Shown here in pieces: positions 23,782 through 32,729 of a DNA stretch of 64,000 bases. The notes beneath the pieces are model-generated. The model was given only the letters and a program-made list of their open reading frames with translations, did not search any database and was not told where the DNA came from. Numbering within the stretch: position 1 is the first letter of the stretch; each line of letters begins with the position of its first letter. The position numbers were made by a program, and so were the translations under genes. The DNA is from Candidatus Binatia bacterium. Lineage in GTDB: Bacteria; Desulfobacterota; Binatia; Bin18. The stretch lies in NCBI GenBank assembly GCA_022820725.1, contig JAJEFA010000021.1, forward strand, positions 62,001 to 126,000, in the 5' to 3' direction.

Positions 23782-24990
23782 TTATGCGTCAGGCTGGATG
23801 GGATATAGCCGCAAAGCGTTATCCCACATGATCTTGCGCTTACTGTCATCTGACACGCCCGGCAAGGCCATCATCTCCTTGACCGCCCAGGCGTACTGCC
23901 GGCCCTCGGGATGGGCGAAGTCGGTTGCGGTGACGATATTATTATCTCCGATGGCGTCAATGACTTGCCGAATACCGGGATCGTCAGGATCAGCCGAGAT
24001 ATAGCACTGGCGTTTGAAATACTCGACCGGCGGCATGCTGAGCCCCTCAATGGCAAGGCCGCGAAAGCCGCCCTGGACGCCGGCGCCCAAGCGGTCCAGC
24101 CAAAACGCGGCCCAGCCTGCGCCGGACTCCAGATGCACGACCCTCAGCCGAGGGTGACGTTCCAGCACCCCACCCATAATCAGCGCGGTGCTGGCCAGCA
24201 TGTTCCCAATCGTGAAGGCCACGGTGGTCTGCGCGGAGCGTAACCGGGGGAGGTAATAGTACAGCATCTCATCTGCGGCTGTACCGTTTCCGGTATGAAC
24301 GGCGAGCGGCACGTCCAGTTCCTCCAGCGTCTCCCACAGCGGCTCATAAAACGCGTCGTATAAGCGGTGCTCACATACCGGGACGGGGTTAATATGAACC
24401 GCCTTGAAGTGAAACTCCGTGACGCAGCGGCGGACTTCCCGGGCTGCCTCCCGCGCATCACGCAGGTCAATGGAAGCGGCCCCGAACACCCGTCCCCCGG
24501 CAGCCGCACAAAAGTCGGCCAGCCAGTTGTTATACGCCCGACGATAGGCCGCAGCCGTATCGGCCGCCAGATTTGGAACCGTTACCGAGAGGAGACCGAT
24601 GGAGGGGTAGACGACCATATAGTCGATGCCGACCCGCTGCATGACTTCCGGGTAGATCTCTGGCGGGAAGTCCTGCTTGGCGTATTGGGCATAGGCTTCG
24701 TCATTTCCCGGCAGAAAAACGCGCTCTCCAGCCTCCTGCGCTCCGCTATGCGGTTTGCCATCGGCTTGGGCGGGATCCCGCAGCGGGTCGCGTCCGAACG
24801 GCATCAGATATTCGCCCCCCTCCGGGTTAGGAATCCTGACCTCAAAGCCAAAGCCGAGCGGTTCCCCCCGGTAATTGGCCCACGCCTTGGGCATGGCTGA
24901 GCGATATCTGGCATCCAGATATTTCTCGAACATGTCTGCGGGTTCGATAATATGGGCATCGCTGTCAATGAATCCGTGTCCGTTTGGCAT
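23782..24990 (-). CDS. Amidohydrolase family protein (amidohydrolase 2)
   Basis: The 402-residue metal-dependent hydrolase or decarboxylase of the ACMSD-like amidohydrolase 2 group begins with GFIDSDAHIIEPADMFEKYL; the DAH replaces the HxH metal pair of some relatives and is common in this subgroup. Further ligands are likely at FKAVHINPVPV, LAVHTGNG, VVHLESGAGW and TATDFAHPEG, the last providing the catalytic aspartate. The ATG at 24990 follows GGGAGGG and is preferred over the longer frame. It is embedded in the NUDIX-LLM-amidohydrolase-PhyH operon. LLM monooxygenases are often found beside such hydrolases in catabolic clusters, but the substrate is unknown. Confidence 0.9.
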   Translation of the reverse strand: MPNGHGFIDSDAHIIEPADMFEKYLDARYRSAMPKAWANYRGEPLGFGFEVRIPNPEGGEYLMPFGRDPLRDPAQADGKPHSGAQEAGERVFLPGNDEAYAQYAKQDFPPEIYPEVMQRVGIDYMVVYPSIGLLSVTVPNLAADTAAAYRRAYNNWLADFCAAAGGRVFGAASIDLRDAREAAREVRRCVTEFHFKAVHINPVPVCEHRLYDAFYEPLWETLEELDVPLAVHTGNGTAADEMLYYYLPRLRSAQTTVAFTIGNMLASTALIMGGVLERHPRLRVVHLESGAGWAAFWLDRLGAGVQGGFRGLAIEGLSMPPVEYFKRQCYISADPDDPGIRQVIDAIGDNNIVTATDFAHPEGRQYAWAVKEMMALPGVSDDSKRKIMWDNALRLYPIQPDA

Positions 24991-25006
24991 GGTGTATTTC
25001 CCTCCC

Positions 25007-26041
25007 TTATGCAAAATACGGCAAGACATCCGTACCGAATCGCTCAATACACCGCATGGTCTCTGCGTGGCTGGGACCGCTCGGGCAGCGTAGCATGAGA
25101 ATCATATACTGGCACCCGGTTGCGTGCTCGTAGCGTTTGAGTTCGGTCACGACCTGCTCCGGCGTGCCGTAGATCAACCGGTTCGGAGCGACCCGTTCGC
25201 ATGTCCATTCCGCGTCCGCTGTGATTTCTTTTACCCAGGGTTCCCACTTGGCGTTAAATCGGCCCGAGGCGAAAAAGCCCAGCCGCAGGTAGAAGAGGTG
25301 ATAGTCCTTGACGTGCGGCCACCAGGTTTGCTCAAGCTCGGCTTGGCTGTCGCCGACCCAGGCATTCCGCAGCAGGGCAATTTCGACCTGCGGGTTCTTC
25401 GCCTGCTGTGCCGCGGCCCGGTACATCTCGGACCAGGCCCGCATTACATCGAAGTTATGGAGCGGGTCCGACAGCCACCCATCGCCAATCCGGCCGGCGC
25501 GCGTGAGCGTAATCGTCGACATGGCGCCGATCCAAATCGGTGGCTGACGTAGGGGACGAGGAGTAATCGTGACATCGTCGAAATTGAAATGCTGGCTGTG
25601 ATGAGAAAACGTCCGGCCGCTCCACGCCTGCCTGAGAATCTCGACCGATTCGGTAAAGCGCGTCGCCGCGGCAGACAGCGGAATCTCAAAGGCGTTGAAT
25701 TCATGCTCAACCAGACCTAAGCCCGCGCCAAGGATAAAGCGCCCTTTGGCAATCGTGTCGATCACGGCAATTTGCTCGGCGATGTGCAGCGGATGATACA
25801 GCGGGAGTTGGAGGATGCCCGTGCCAATCTGTGCGTGCTTGGTATGCGCCGCCAGAGCTGCGGCAAAGGTGAGGGGCGCGGGCATATAACCGTCCGGCAT
25901 CTGGTGATGTTCCGGCAGGAGAAACAGCTCAAAGCCAGCCTCCTCGGCCAGGGCCGCCTGAGCAAACACCTCGTCATAGAGCCGGGACAGGTGCTCCCCG
26001 TGGGGCGGGTCCTGGAGAGTGAAAATCAGTCCGAATTTCAT
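25007..26041 (-). CDS. LLM-class flavin-dependent oxidoreductase (bacterial luciferase-like)
   Basis: The 344-residue TIM-barrel flavoenzyme matches the luciferase-like monooxygenase family: KFGLIFTLQDPP at the N-terminus, GFELFLLPEHHQMP, IGTGILQLPLYHPLHIAEQIAVID, GRFILGAGLGLVEHEF and PIWIGAMS. It uses reduced FMN (or F420) and oxygen to oxidise an organic substrate. The ATG at 26041 overlaps the NUDIX stop codon (ATGA), so the two genes are translationally coupled. The amidohydrolase follows after 16 bp. The operon probably starts at the NUDIX gene, near the palindrome at 26690. Confidence 0.92.
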   Translation of the reverse strand: MKFGLIFTLQDPPHGEHLSRLYDEVFAQAALAEEAGFELFLLPEHHQMPDGYMPAPLTFAAALAAHTKHAQIGTGILQLPLYHPLHIAEQIAVIDTIAKGRFILGAGLGLVEHEFNAFEIPLSAAATRFTESVEILRQAWSGRTFSHHSQHFNFDDVTITPRPLRQPPIWIGAMSTITLTRAGRIGDGWLSDPLHNFDVMRAWSEMYRAAAQQAKNPQVEIALLRNAWVGDSQAELEQTWWPHVKDYHLFYLRLGFFASGRFNAKWEPWVKEITADAEWTCERVAPNRLIYGTPEQVVTELKRYEHATGCQYMILMLRCPSGPSHAETMRCIERFGTDVLPYFA

Positions 26042-26613
26042 GCCCCGTCCTGGGTCTGACACTCCGCCAGATAGCGTTTCAACACGTACAGGCCATCCGG
26101 TGTGAACGGCTCGGTCTGAGCCATGCGCAGAATATCAGGCACGGCCATAAACGCGCCACTCTCGACTTCTTCTTCCTGCAGGACGATTTCACCATCGTAC
26201 ACGCACGAGAAGACCGCACCCCACACCCGGTTGCGCGTCTCCTGATGATAAAACCGAAAGAGCGGCGTCAAGGGTACGCCTCGGACGCCCATCTCTTCTT
26301 CAACCTCACGGAGAGCGCCCTGTTCGTATTCTTCGCCAGCCAGCACGACCCCGCCCGCAGCCGGATCGTAATAGCCGGGAAAGACATCCTTGGTCATGGT
26401 CCGTTTCTGGACGTAGAGTTGGCCGCGCGAGTTAAAGACCAGCACATAGGTGGCCCGATGGGGCAGGGCTTTGGCGCGCATTTCCTTCCGCGGCACGGAA
26501 CCCACCACGGTATTGTTTTCATCGACAACGGCAACGATTTCCTCGGCAGCGTCCACGTGGACGAAACGATACTGAGGGGCTCGGAGAGTGTCAAGCGAAA
26601 GGATGAGAGGCAA
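26038..26613 (-). CDS. NUDIX hydrolase
   Basis: The Nudix box is complete: GGVVLAGEEYEQGALREVEE followed by EMGV, with the catalytic REVEE. An N-terminal part of about 40 residues (IVAVVDENNTVVGSVPRKEMR) resembles YfcD/isopentenyl-diphosphate isomerase-like Nudix proteins. The enzyme would cleave a nucleoside diphosphate derivative or another pyrophosphate. The open frame begins at a TTG at 26613; an internal GTG before DAAEEIVAVV is an alternative, so the exact start is uncertain. It overlaps the LLM gene by 4 bp and is the first gene of this operon. Confidence 0.88.
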   Translation of the reverse strand: MPLILSLDTLRAPQYRFVHVDAAEEIVAVVDENNTVVGSVPRKEMRAKALPHRATYVLVFNSRGQLYVQKRTMTKDVFPGYYDPAAGGVVLAGEEYEQGALREVEEEMGVRGVPLTPLFRFYHQETRNRVWGAVFSCVYDGEIVLQEEEVESGAFMAVPDILRMAQTEPFTPDGLYVLKRYLAECQTQDGA

Positions 26614-26689
26614 CTCTATCCGATCTCGTCGCGCCGTCTGGCTGCCCTCATCCGCACACAGGCAGCGTATTCCGTCTTTTCGAGGCTAT

Positions 26690-26708
26690 CCCCGTAAAAT
26701 TACGGGCG
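26690..26708. promoter_or_regulatory. Near-palindromic operator candidate, copy 1
   Basis: CCCGTAAAATTACGGG (26691-26706) is two perfect 7-bp half sites separated by two bases. It lies 77 bp before the NUDIX start on the minus strand and about 240 bp before the LuxR-type gene on the plus strand. A second, nearly identical site lies at 28220-28238 before the TetR gene. Size and symmetry fit a TetR- or LuxR-family operator; which protein binds is inference. Confidence 0.55.
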
Positions 26709-26947
26709 AAATGAGAGATTCGAATTTCTATACTTATCCTGCATTTTCTGCGTTGTATCATGAGTGAGAGAGCAGTGATTTGTCCCTATACGGTCTCCTC
26801 GTGATCGAGGCGTCAGGAGAGGCGGATGATACACAATCAGGTAGGAAGCGGACGGCAGGGCTCAGCCCACGGCTTGGTATGGTGCACCGCGTGTATCGTG
26901 AGCGTCCCCGCGCTACTCATCCTGGTATGGCCGCAGGAAATAGCGGC

Positions 26948-28084
26948 ATGAGCGACCAAGACGCCTTCGAGCGCATCCTGGCGTCGTTGTATGACGCCAT
27001 GCTTGACCCGGCCCAGTGGCAGGAAACCTCGGCTCTGATTGATGAGGCCTGCGGCACGAAGGGTAATGCCCTGGGGATCGGCGAAGGCCCGCAGGATGAC
27101 ATCCGCGTCATCTCCGCGGGGCTCTACTACGGGGGGCAGCGCCGCGAAGACCTGGAGCGCGAATACCTCGACATCTACCATCCCATAGACGAATGCGTGC
27201 CGCGTTTTCGGCAACTGCCCGACAGCCATTTGGCGCACACCACCGACCTGTACACGGCCGAGGAGTTAAAGACCTCCCCCACCTATAACGAACTAATGCA
27301 CCGGGCCAGCGCTCAGGACAGCTTGCATGTGCGGCTAGACGGGCCGGACGGCTCCCACATCGCCTGGGTTAGCGCCGACCCTGTTGCCCCGGATGGCTGG
27401 GACTTTACACGGCTCATGCTGCTCAAAGGGCTACTGCCCCACATTCGGCAATTTGTCCGCGTCCAGCAGGCACTGGCCAAAACCGAGGCGCTGGGCACAT
27501 CCGCGACCGACCTGCTCGACAACCCCCGGATTGGGGTCATCCACCTGGACCGGCGTGGGCGGATCGTGGCGGCGAACGACCGCGCCCGTGCCATCCTGCG
27601 GTACGGCGACGGGATAACGGACCGCGGTGGGGTGCTGCGCGCTCGCGTACCGGTCGACCACGTCCGTCTTGAGCGACTCGTGGCCGCCGCACTCCCAACC
27701 TCCAGTGCCGCCACTGTCAGTGGGTCGATGCTGCTCCGCCGGGCGGCCATACTGTCGCCGTTCGTGGTCCACATCAAACCCGTGGTCGCTCCGCATATGG
27801 ACTTCGGAGCACAACGCATTGCCGCGCTCGTGCTGCTTGTCGAGCCGGGGCGACAATCCCGTATCGATCCCAGTCTGGCGGCCGAGACCCTGGGTCTCAC
27901 CCCGGCAGAGAGCCAAGTGGCGGTCTGGTTGGCGGAAGGCAAGACGGTACGCGAGATTGCCGTGGAGACGAAGCGGCAGGAACGCTCTATCCATTGGCAC
28001 CTCCAGCAGATTTACCACAAGCTGGGCATCTCGCGGCAGGCAGACTTGGTGCGACTGGTGCTGTCAGTCGTCGAGTTCGTGTGA
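26948..28084 (+). CDS. LuxR-family transcriptional regulator
   Basis: The C-terminus carries a LuxR/FixJ helix-turn-helix: LGLTPAESQVAVWLAEGKTV followed by REIAVETKR and LQQIYHKLGISRQADLV (about 312-365). The upstream 300 residues contain a PAS-like region (LLDNPRIGVIHLDRRGRIVA and following ANDRARAIL) as found in large single-protein LuxR regulators. The frame is open from 26780; ATG 26948, after AGGAAA, gives the natural-looking start MSDQDAFERILASLYDA. The gene is divergent from the NUDIX operon and followed by the TetR gene, and is flanked on both sides by the paired palindromes. The ligand is unknown. Confidence 0.85.
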   Translation: MSDQDAFERILASLYDAMLDPAQWQETSALIDEACGTKGNALGIGEGPQDDIRVISAGLYYGGQRREDLEREYLDIYHPIDECVPRFRQLPDSHLAHTTDLYTAEELKTSPTYNELMHRASAQDSLHVRLDGPDGSHIAWVSADPVAPDGWDFTRLMLLKGLLPHIRQFVRVQQALAKTEALGTSATDLLDNPRIGVIHLDRRGRIVAANDRARAILRYGDGITDRGGVLRARVPVDHVRLERLVAAALPTSSAATVSGSMLLRRAAILSPFVVHIKPVVAPHMDFGAQRIAALVLLVEPGRQSRIDPSLAAETLGLTPAESQVAVWLAEGKTVREIAVETKRQERSIHWHLQQIYHKLGISRQADLVRLVLSVVEFV

Positions 28085-28219
28085 CCGCGCACATCTTCTG
28101 AGGCGGGATCACCGCCTACGTCGTCCATCTCCCCCCACGGAGACGTGCCCGTCCCGTCGTTGGGGGGTCTCTTCCTAGCAACCCGGCGGCATCGAAAAAT
28201 TTTCTATTTTTTTGCCCAT

Positions 28220-28238
28220 CCCCGTAATTTTACAGGCG
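28220..28238. promoter_or_regulatory. Near-palindromic operator candidate, copy 2
   Basis: CCCGTAATTTTACAGG (28221-28236) repeats the half sites of the element at 26690 with one mismatch and the same flanking bases (a C before, CG after). It sits 78 bp before the likely start of the TetR gene, where autoregulation would be expected. Confidence 0.5.
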
Positions 28239-28315
28239 CACGGCGAGACGGGATTGAGTATATAGACGCGCAACAAGCGGTGACACGGATCCCTGGTGAG
28301 GGGGGCGAGGTTGCC

Positions 28316-28939
28316 GTGTTTCGGGAAAAGGGGAGACCGTTTTTGTCAGCGAGAATCTCACGAGAAGAATCGGCGCAAAGGCGACGCCGAGCCTTGCTTG
28401 ATGTGGCCCGAGAGTTGTTTGCCACGCAGGGGTATGAAGCAACATCGACCGAAGAGATTGTCCACCGTGTCGGGGTGACCAGAGGTACGCTGTACCATCA
28501 TTTTCGGGATAAGGCCGCACTCTTCGCCGCAGTCCATCTGGAGCAGCGCATTGCCTTGGCCCGCGCCATCAGCGAGCGCATCCAGGTCGCCGAGGGCGCT
28601 CCGCGGCAGGAAGTCCTGCTCACGGTATGCCAGGCCTTTATTGACGAGGCCGTAGACTCGCGCGTGCAGCGCATTCTCTTTGTGGATGGGCCGGCAGTCC
28701 TGGACCAGCAGGTCCTCCGAGAACCCAGGCCTGCCCTTCTGCTCCTGCGAGAGGTGTTCGAGCCGTTGATGGCCGAGGGGGTGATCGACCGGCTGCCCCT
28801 TGACCCGTTGATCCATCTGGTCTGGGCGATGTGCTTCGAGGCAGGGGTCTATATTGCTCATGCCGAGGATAGTGCCGCCGCCCGGCGGGAAATGATCAGC
28901 TCACTGGAGCGCCTGCTCTCCGGCCTGGGACGGACCTAG
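28316..28939 (+). CDS. TetR/AcrR-family transcriptional regulator
   Basis: The N-terminal helix-turn-helix is typical of TetR repressors: RRRRALLDVARELFATQGYE, then TSTEEIVHRVGVTRGTLYHH and FRDKAALFAAV. The C-terminal ligand-binding helices follow (about 150 residues). The frame stays open to a GTG at 28145, but the GTG at 28316 has GGCGAGG ahead of it and leaves a normal length of about 207 residues. A palindrome at 28220 lies just upstream and a sister site lies before the divergent NUDIX operon, so this protein may repress both itself and that operon. Confidence 0.88.
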   Translation: MFREKGRPFLSARISREESAQRRRRALLDVARELFATQGYEATSTEEIVHRVGVTRGTLYHHFRDKAALFAAVHLEQRIALARAISERIQVAEGAPRQEVLLTVCQAFIDEAVDSRVQRILFVDGPAVLDQQVLREPRPALLLLREVFEPLMAEGVIDRLPLDPLIHLVWAMCFEAGVYIAHAEDSAAARREMISSLERLLSGLGRT

Positions 28940-29013
28940 CCTGGAGATTGCTCTCAACCGCCTCATGCGATGTCCGTTTGCCCCTCACAGCGATCCGCGC
29001 TACACACCCCAGC

Positions 29014-29691
29014 ATGTCTGCCGACGCGCTGGTGATCTTTACCAAATGGCCCCTGCCCGGACAGGTCAAGACGCGCCTCTGCCCGCCGCTCCGACCCGAC
29101 CAGGCCGCGGAACTGGCGCGTTGCTTTCTCCTTGATACGGTTGAACGGGTATCCCGGCTCGAAGAGGTGCAGGTCTGGGTCGCCTTTACCCCGGCTGATA
29201 GCGAGCCACGCTTTCGTGCGGCGTTACCCTCCTCCGTCCATTATCTGCCACAACGGGGAACGAATCTTGGTGAGCGTGAGCTGAATATCTTTGTTGATCT
29301 GTTCGAGAAAAAAGCGACGCGGGTGGCGATCATGGGGAGTGATATTCCCTCCGTGCCGCTCGCCTATCTCCGCTCGGCCTTCGACCTGCTGAAGAGCCCG
29401 GACTGTGATGCCGTACTCGGACCGAGTCGTGACGGCGGCTATTACTGCATCGGTGCGCAGGCTGGACGGGCAGGGCTGCCGGCACTGTTTGAGAACATCG
29501 AGTGGAGTACGGAAAAGGTCATGCAGCAAACCTTGAGGCAGGCCCGCTTGCATAAACTGAATATACGCTTGGTCCCGCACTGGTACGATGTGGATACCGT
29601 GGAGGATATGCGGAAGCTGGCGGAACAGTTAAAGGAAATGCCGAATGAAGAGGATGCCCCAAGAACCCGGAATTTTCTCAACCGGCTCTAG
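29014..29691 (+). CDS. TIGR04282-type glycosyltransferase (arsenosugar / rSAM-selenodomain associated)
   Basis: The 225-residue protein matches the DUF2064/TIGR04282 family: ALVIFTKWPLPGQVKTRLCP at the start, GSDIPSVPLAYLRSAFDLL, VLGPSRDGGYYCIG and the closing WYDVDTVEDMRKL. Members are nucleotide-sugar-type transferases found with arsenosugar synthesis genes (ArsM, ArsS) and with radical-SAM 'selenodomain' proteins. Neither partner is in the window. The frame is open to 28948; ATG 29014 fits the family start. It converges with the DHOD-like gene, overlapping by 4 bp. The assignment is good at family level; the real sugar or acceptor is unknown. Confidence 0.85.
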   Translation: MSADALVIFTKWPLPGQVKTRLCPPLRPDQAAELARCFLLDTVERVSRLEEVQVWVAFTPADSEPRFRAALPSSVHYLPQRGTNLGERELNIFVDLFEKKATRVAIMGSDIPSVPLAYLRSAFDLLKSPDCDAVLGPSRDGGYYCIGAQAGRAGLPALFENIEWSTEKVMQQTLRQARLHKLNIRLVPHWYDVDTVEDMRKLAEQLKEMPNEEDAPRTRNFLNRL

Positions 29692-30464
29692 GATGCCAGC
29701 TTTGCACTATCCGCCCCTATGAACTCCCCCAGTTCATGTTTCAGTCGCGCGAATACCCCTACGCCTTCCTTGACGACCGCCGAGCCAACCTGAATGGCCT
29801 TCACGCCCTGTTGGAGAATAGCGAGCGCTTGCGCGCCGGTTGAGACCCCACCTACGCCGATCACATCGAGTTTTCCCTCCGCCGCCTCAAGAACGGCCCG
29901 GGCCTGAGACGGACCGCCGTTCACGCTTGTATTGTGACACATGACAACGGGAATATCGTTCCGGACCAAGGTGTGTGCGACATCCGAAAGTGTCAGTGGA
30001 ACCGTAGCAGGGAGCTTGATGGCAACTGGAGCGGAAATCTGTCTGCGGAGCGCTGAAACGACCTCGTCCAAGTGTTCGACAGACTGAAATGGATTCACGT
30101 GGGTATGCACATGCGGATCGTTCAGATTAATCTCGATAAGGTCCGCACCGGCTTGCGTCAGTGTCTGCGCAACCTGAACGAACTCTTCGATCGTGAGACC
30201 GGCAACGCTGGCAATCATCGGCTTGCCCCACTGGCGCAGTTCCGGAATGACCTCAACGTAGTAGTCGGTACCGGGGTTTTCCAGACCGCATTGCGCCCCA
30301 GGATCGAGAAACGACGTTGGCGTAATCGACTTCGTGACAACCGCACCGCTTTCCGAACGGGCTTGAGCGAGCAACTCTGCTCGCGTGGTCGATAATGCAC
30401 CGGCCGCGTTCATCAAACTAAAAGGAAATCGGACATTGGCAATGATCGGAGTCATGTGTGTCAT
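29688..30464 (-). CDS. Dihydroorotate dehydrogenase-like flavoprotein
   Basis: The 258-residue TIM-barrel protein resembles class 1 DHOD: PFSLMNAAGALSTTRAEL near the N-terminus, the ENPGTDYYVEVIPEL loop, GADLIEINLNDPHV, PVAIKLPATVP and the FMN phosphate region VIGVGGVSTGAQALAILQQG followed by VKAIQVGSAV. It is shorter than true PyrD and has HVHTH instead of the usual CPN motif after the NLN strand, so the orotate pathway role is doubtful. It may act on another dihydropyrimidine or related substrate. The cytidylate kinase-like gene lies just upstream on the same strand with a 15-bp gap. Confidence 0.7.
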   Translation of the reverse strand: MTHMTPIIANVRFPFSLMNAAGALSTTRAELLAQARSESGAVVTKSITPTSFLDPGAQCGLENPGTDYYVEVIPELRQWGKPMIASVAGLTIEEFVQVAQTLTQAGADLIEINLNDPHVHTHVNPFQSVEHLDEVVSALRRQISAPVAIKLPATVPLTLSDVAHTLVRNDIPVVMCHNTSVNGGPSQARAVLEAAEGKLDVIGVGGVSTGAQALAILQQGVKAIQVGSAVVKEGVGVFARLKHELGEFIGADSAKLAS

Positions 30465-30479
30465 ACTGATACCCCCGGC

Positions 30480-31124
30480 TCAGCCCCGAACAGACTCGGT
30501 GTGATGTTCCAAAGCCTGGAGAATGAAGTCTGCGGTGCCCGTCTCCCCCCACACGCTTGAGTCGAGTTGGAGGTTATACCCGTCTGCGTCGCGCCAATCC
30601 GCCTGGTAGAACTTGTGGACGTAATCTGTCCGCAGTTTATCCATCCCGGTGATGCGTCGCTTGGCCTCGTCCGTGGTGAGTCCCTCCACGTTCATCACGC
30701 GCTCAATGCGAGCGTCGAGCGAGGCAAAAACAAAAACGTGGAGAGTCTTCGGTCTGTTGGCCAGAATGCAGTTTCCCCCACGTCCGACAACAATGGCGCT
30801 GCCCTCCTGCGCGACCTCTTCAATCAGCTTGCGGGTGAGGCGCGCGAGTTGGCTGTCTTTGAGACGCAACGGCGGCGGGATGTTATAGGCGCTCTCAAAA
30901 CCGCCGACGCCAAAGGATTCGACTAGGCGTTCGATAAACGAGCCCACGCGTTCATCCTTGGTCTCAATATAATCCTCAGAGACATGTTGTTGGGACGCAA
31001 TGGTTCGGACGATTTCCTTATCCCAGACTTTCCAGTTGAGGCGTTGGCCAAGATCGCGGGCAATCAGGCTTCCCCCGCTGCCGTACTGGTGAGACAGCGT
31101 GAGCAGGGTGATAGGCGTGTTCAT
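30480..31124 (-). CDS. Cytidylate kinase-like family protein
   Basis: The 214-residue P-loop protein belongs to the Cytidylate_kin2 group. ITLLTLSHQYGSGGSLIARDL replaces the canonical GxxGxGK Walker A with the GSGGS form seen in this family. The later motifs VVGRGGNCILANRPKTLHVF and ASLDARIERVMN match, with the LID arginines in KRRITGMDKLRTDYVHKFY. Substrates of the subfamily are not well known. The ATG follows GGAAGGATTCATT. It is probably cotranscribed with the DHOD-like gene downstream, which hints at a nucleotide-related task. Confidence 0.85.
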   Translation of the reverse strand: MNTPITLLTLSHQYGSGGSLIARDLGQRLNWKVWDKEIVRTIASQQHVSEDYIETKDERVGSFIERLVESFGVGGFESAYNIPPPLRLKDSQLARLTRKLIEEVAQEGSAIVVGRGGNCILANRPKTLHVFVFASLDARIERVMNVEGLTTDEAKRRITGMDKLRTDYVHKFYQADWRDADGYNLQLDSSVWGETGTADFILQALEHHTESVRG

Positions 31125-31218
31125 AATGAATCCTTCCTCGGAGTCCTCGCGGAAGCTGATTATACGGAAGCCTCCCTGGACTCGTATTCTAGGAGGACGT
31201 GAATAGACCTGTCAATTC

Positions 31219-32538
31219 TCATCGGGGGGGTGGTGAGGGTGCCAGTCTGGGATTCTTGGCAAACAGAAAGCAGAGACCGCCCAGGAAACTGCACACCGCC
31301 AGGACCCAAAAAGCCAGGGTATAATCCCCGCGGACGTCACGTATCCAGCCGGCAAAGGGCGGCGCGACAAGCATAAGGATATTCATCGGGACAGTGGACA
31401 GTCCGAGAATCTTGCCAAAAGAGGTTTGACCAAAATAGTCGCCCCGAATCGCCACCGTGAGCGGGTTCCGTCCACCGAACCCGACGCCAAAGAGGACGGC
31501 GAAGAGGACAAGCATGGGAGTCGAAGTCGAGAACGTCAGCACGACCGTGCCAGCCGCCTGGAGCGACGAGAAGATAAACAGGGCGATACGCTTGGGCATG
31601 CGGTCGCCGACATAGCCGCCCACGAGCTGAAAAACCATGGAAATAGCCGTGTACACAGAGACGAGCCAGGCCGTTGTCTGAACCGAAAAGCCCGCATCCT
31701 CCATCAGCAGTCCCAGGTGGGCCATGATGGCCAGGAGCACCATGGAGGTAAAGCCGTGGCCAAAAGAGATGAGCCAAAAGGCCGGTGTTCTGAGTGCCTG
31801 GGCGGCAGTCAGATCGGGACTGGGAACGGGGCTGATAGGCTGGGATACCGCTGAACTTCGCGTGCTTCGGGTTTCGTCTGGTTGTCGTATCGGCCCGCCA
31901 TCGGGCAGCAGGTCATAGTCCTGCGGTCGGTCTCGGATGAGTCGTGCAAGCGGAACCGCAACAACAACGGTAAAGACCGCAAGCAACAGGGCGGTCATCC
32001 GCCAGCCGAGACGCTCGTAGTCGGGATCAATAGCCCAGGCAATTGTCGGGACGAGGAATAACGCCCCCAAGCGACTGCCGACATTGGCCCAGCCGACCGC
32101 ACTGGCTCGGCGTCGGACAAACCAGTGGTTCAGCATCGTCATGAGTGGCAGCCAGCCGCCAAACCCCTGTCCGACCGCCATGACGACATAGGCGAGGTAA
32201 AACATCCACAGGCTGTCGATCTGACTTAACAACAGGAACCCGGCGGCCAGAAAAAAGAGACCCATAATGACCATACGGCGCGTGCCGAGGCGATCGGTCA
32301 GATACCCTTCGACCGGGCCCATGAGGCCCCCCTCGATGCGGGTAAACGTCAGGGCCAAGCCGAGTTGGGTCCGACTCCAGCCGAACTCTCGTTCCAGAGC
32401 AACGGCCCACACGCCCATAGCGTGAAACAGTGGGACATGAGCCAGCATCATGATGAAGCCGCTGAGTGCGACCAACCACCACCCGTAAAAGACGCGCGGT
32501 TTTCGGTCCGAAGCGGGAGGCAAGGAAGGGGTATCCAT
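31219..32538 (-). CDS. Major facilitator superfamily transporter
   Basis: The 439-residue protein has twelve hydrophobic segments. It starts PRVFYGWWLVALSGFIMMLAH, typical of the monocarboxylate/oxalate-formate branch of the MFS, with GYLTDRLGTRRMVIMGLFFLA as the loop 2-3 motif and GGYVGDRMPKRIALFIF as its counterpart in the second half. A charged cytoplasmic loop of about 40 residues joins the halves (PIRQPDETRSTRSSAVSQP). It would carry an organic anion or similar solute. It stands alone between the kinase gene and the divergent OmpA-like gene. Confidence 0.9.
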   Translation of the reverse strand: MDTPSLPPASDRKPRVFYGWWLVALSGFIMMLAHVPLFHAMGVWAVALEREFGWSRTQLGLALTFTRIEGGLMGPVEGYLTDRLGTRRMVIMGLFFLAAGFLLLSQIDSLWMFYLAYVVMAVGQGFGGWLPLMTMLNHWFVRRRASAVGWANVGSRLGALFLVPTIAWAIDPDYERLGWRMTALLLAVFTVVVAVPLARLIRDRPQDYDLLPDGGPIRQPDETRSTRSSAVSQPISPVPSPDLTAAQALRTPAFWLISFGHGFTSMVLLAIMAHLGLLMEDAGFSVQTTAWLVSVYTAISMVFQLVGGYVGDRMPKRIALFIFSSLQAAGTVVLTFSTSTPMLVLFAVLFGVGFGGRNPLTVAIRGDYFGQTSFGKILGLSTVPMNILMLVAPPFAGWIRDVRGDYTLAFWVLAVCSFLGGLCFLFAKNPRLAPSPPPR

Positions 32539-32729
32539 ACGATATGCTGCACTGCGGCCAACACGCCTGCTCGGTGCGCGAAGTGCCCAAGCCTATCGCG
32601 TTGGTACGCGTCTCAACAAGTGGAGTGCATCTGAGCAATGGGATACTGTGACGGCCCAATGTCTTGTTGGGAGGGGAGTAGTATGGGCTTCGCTCTAGCG
32701 TTTCGGCATGGAGGCGCTATAGTATTGAC

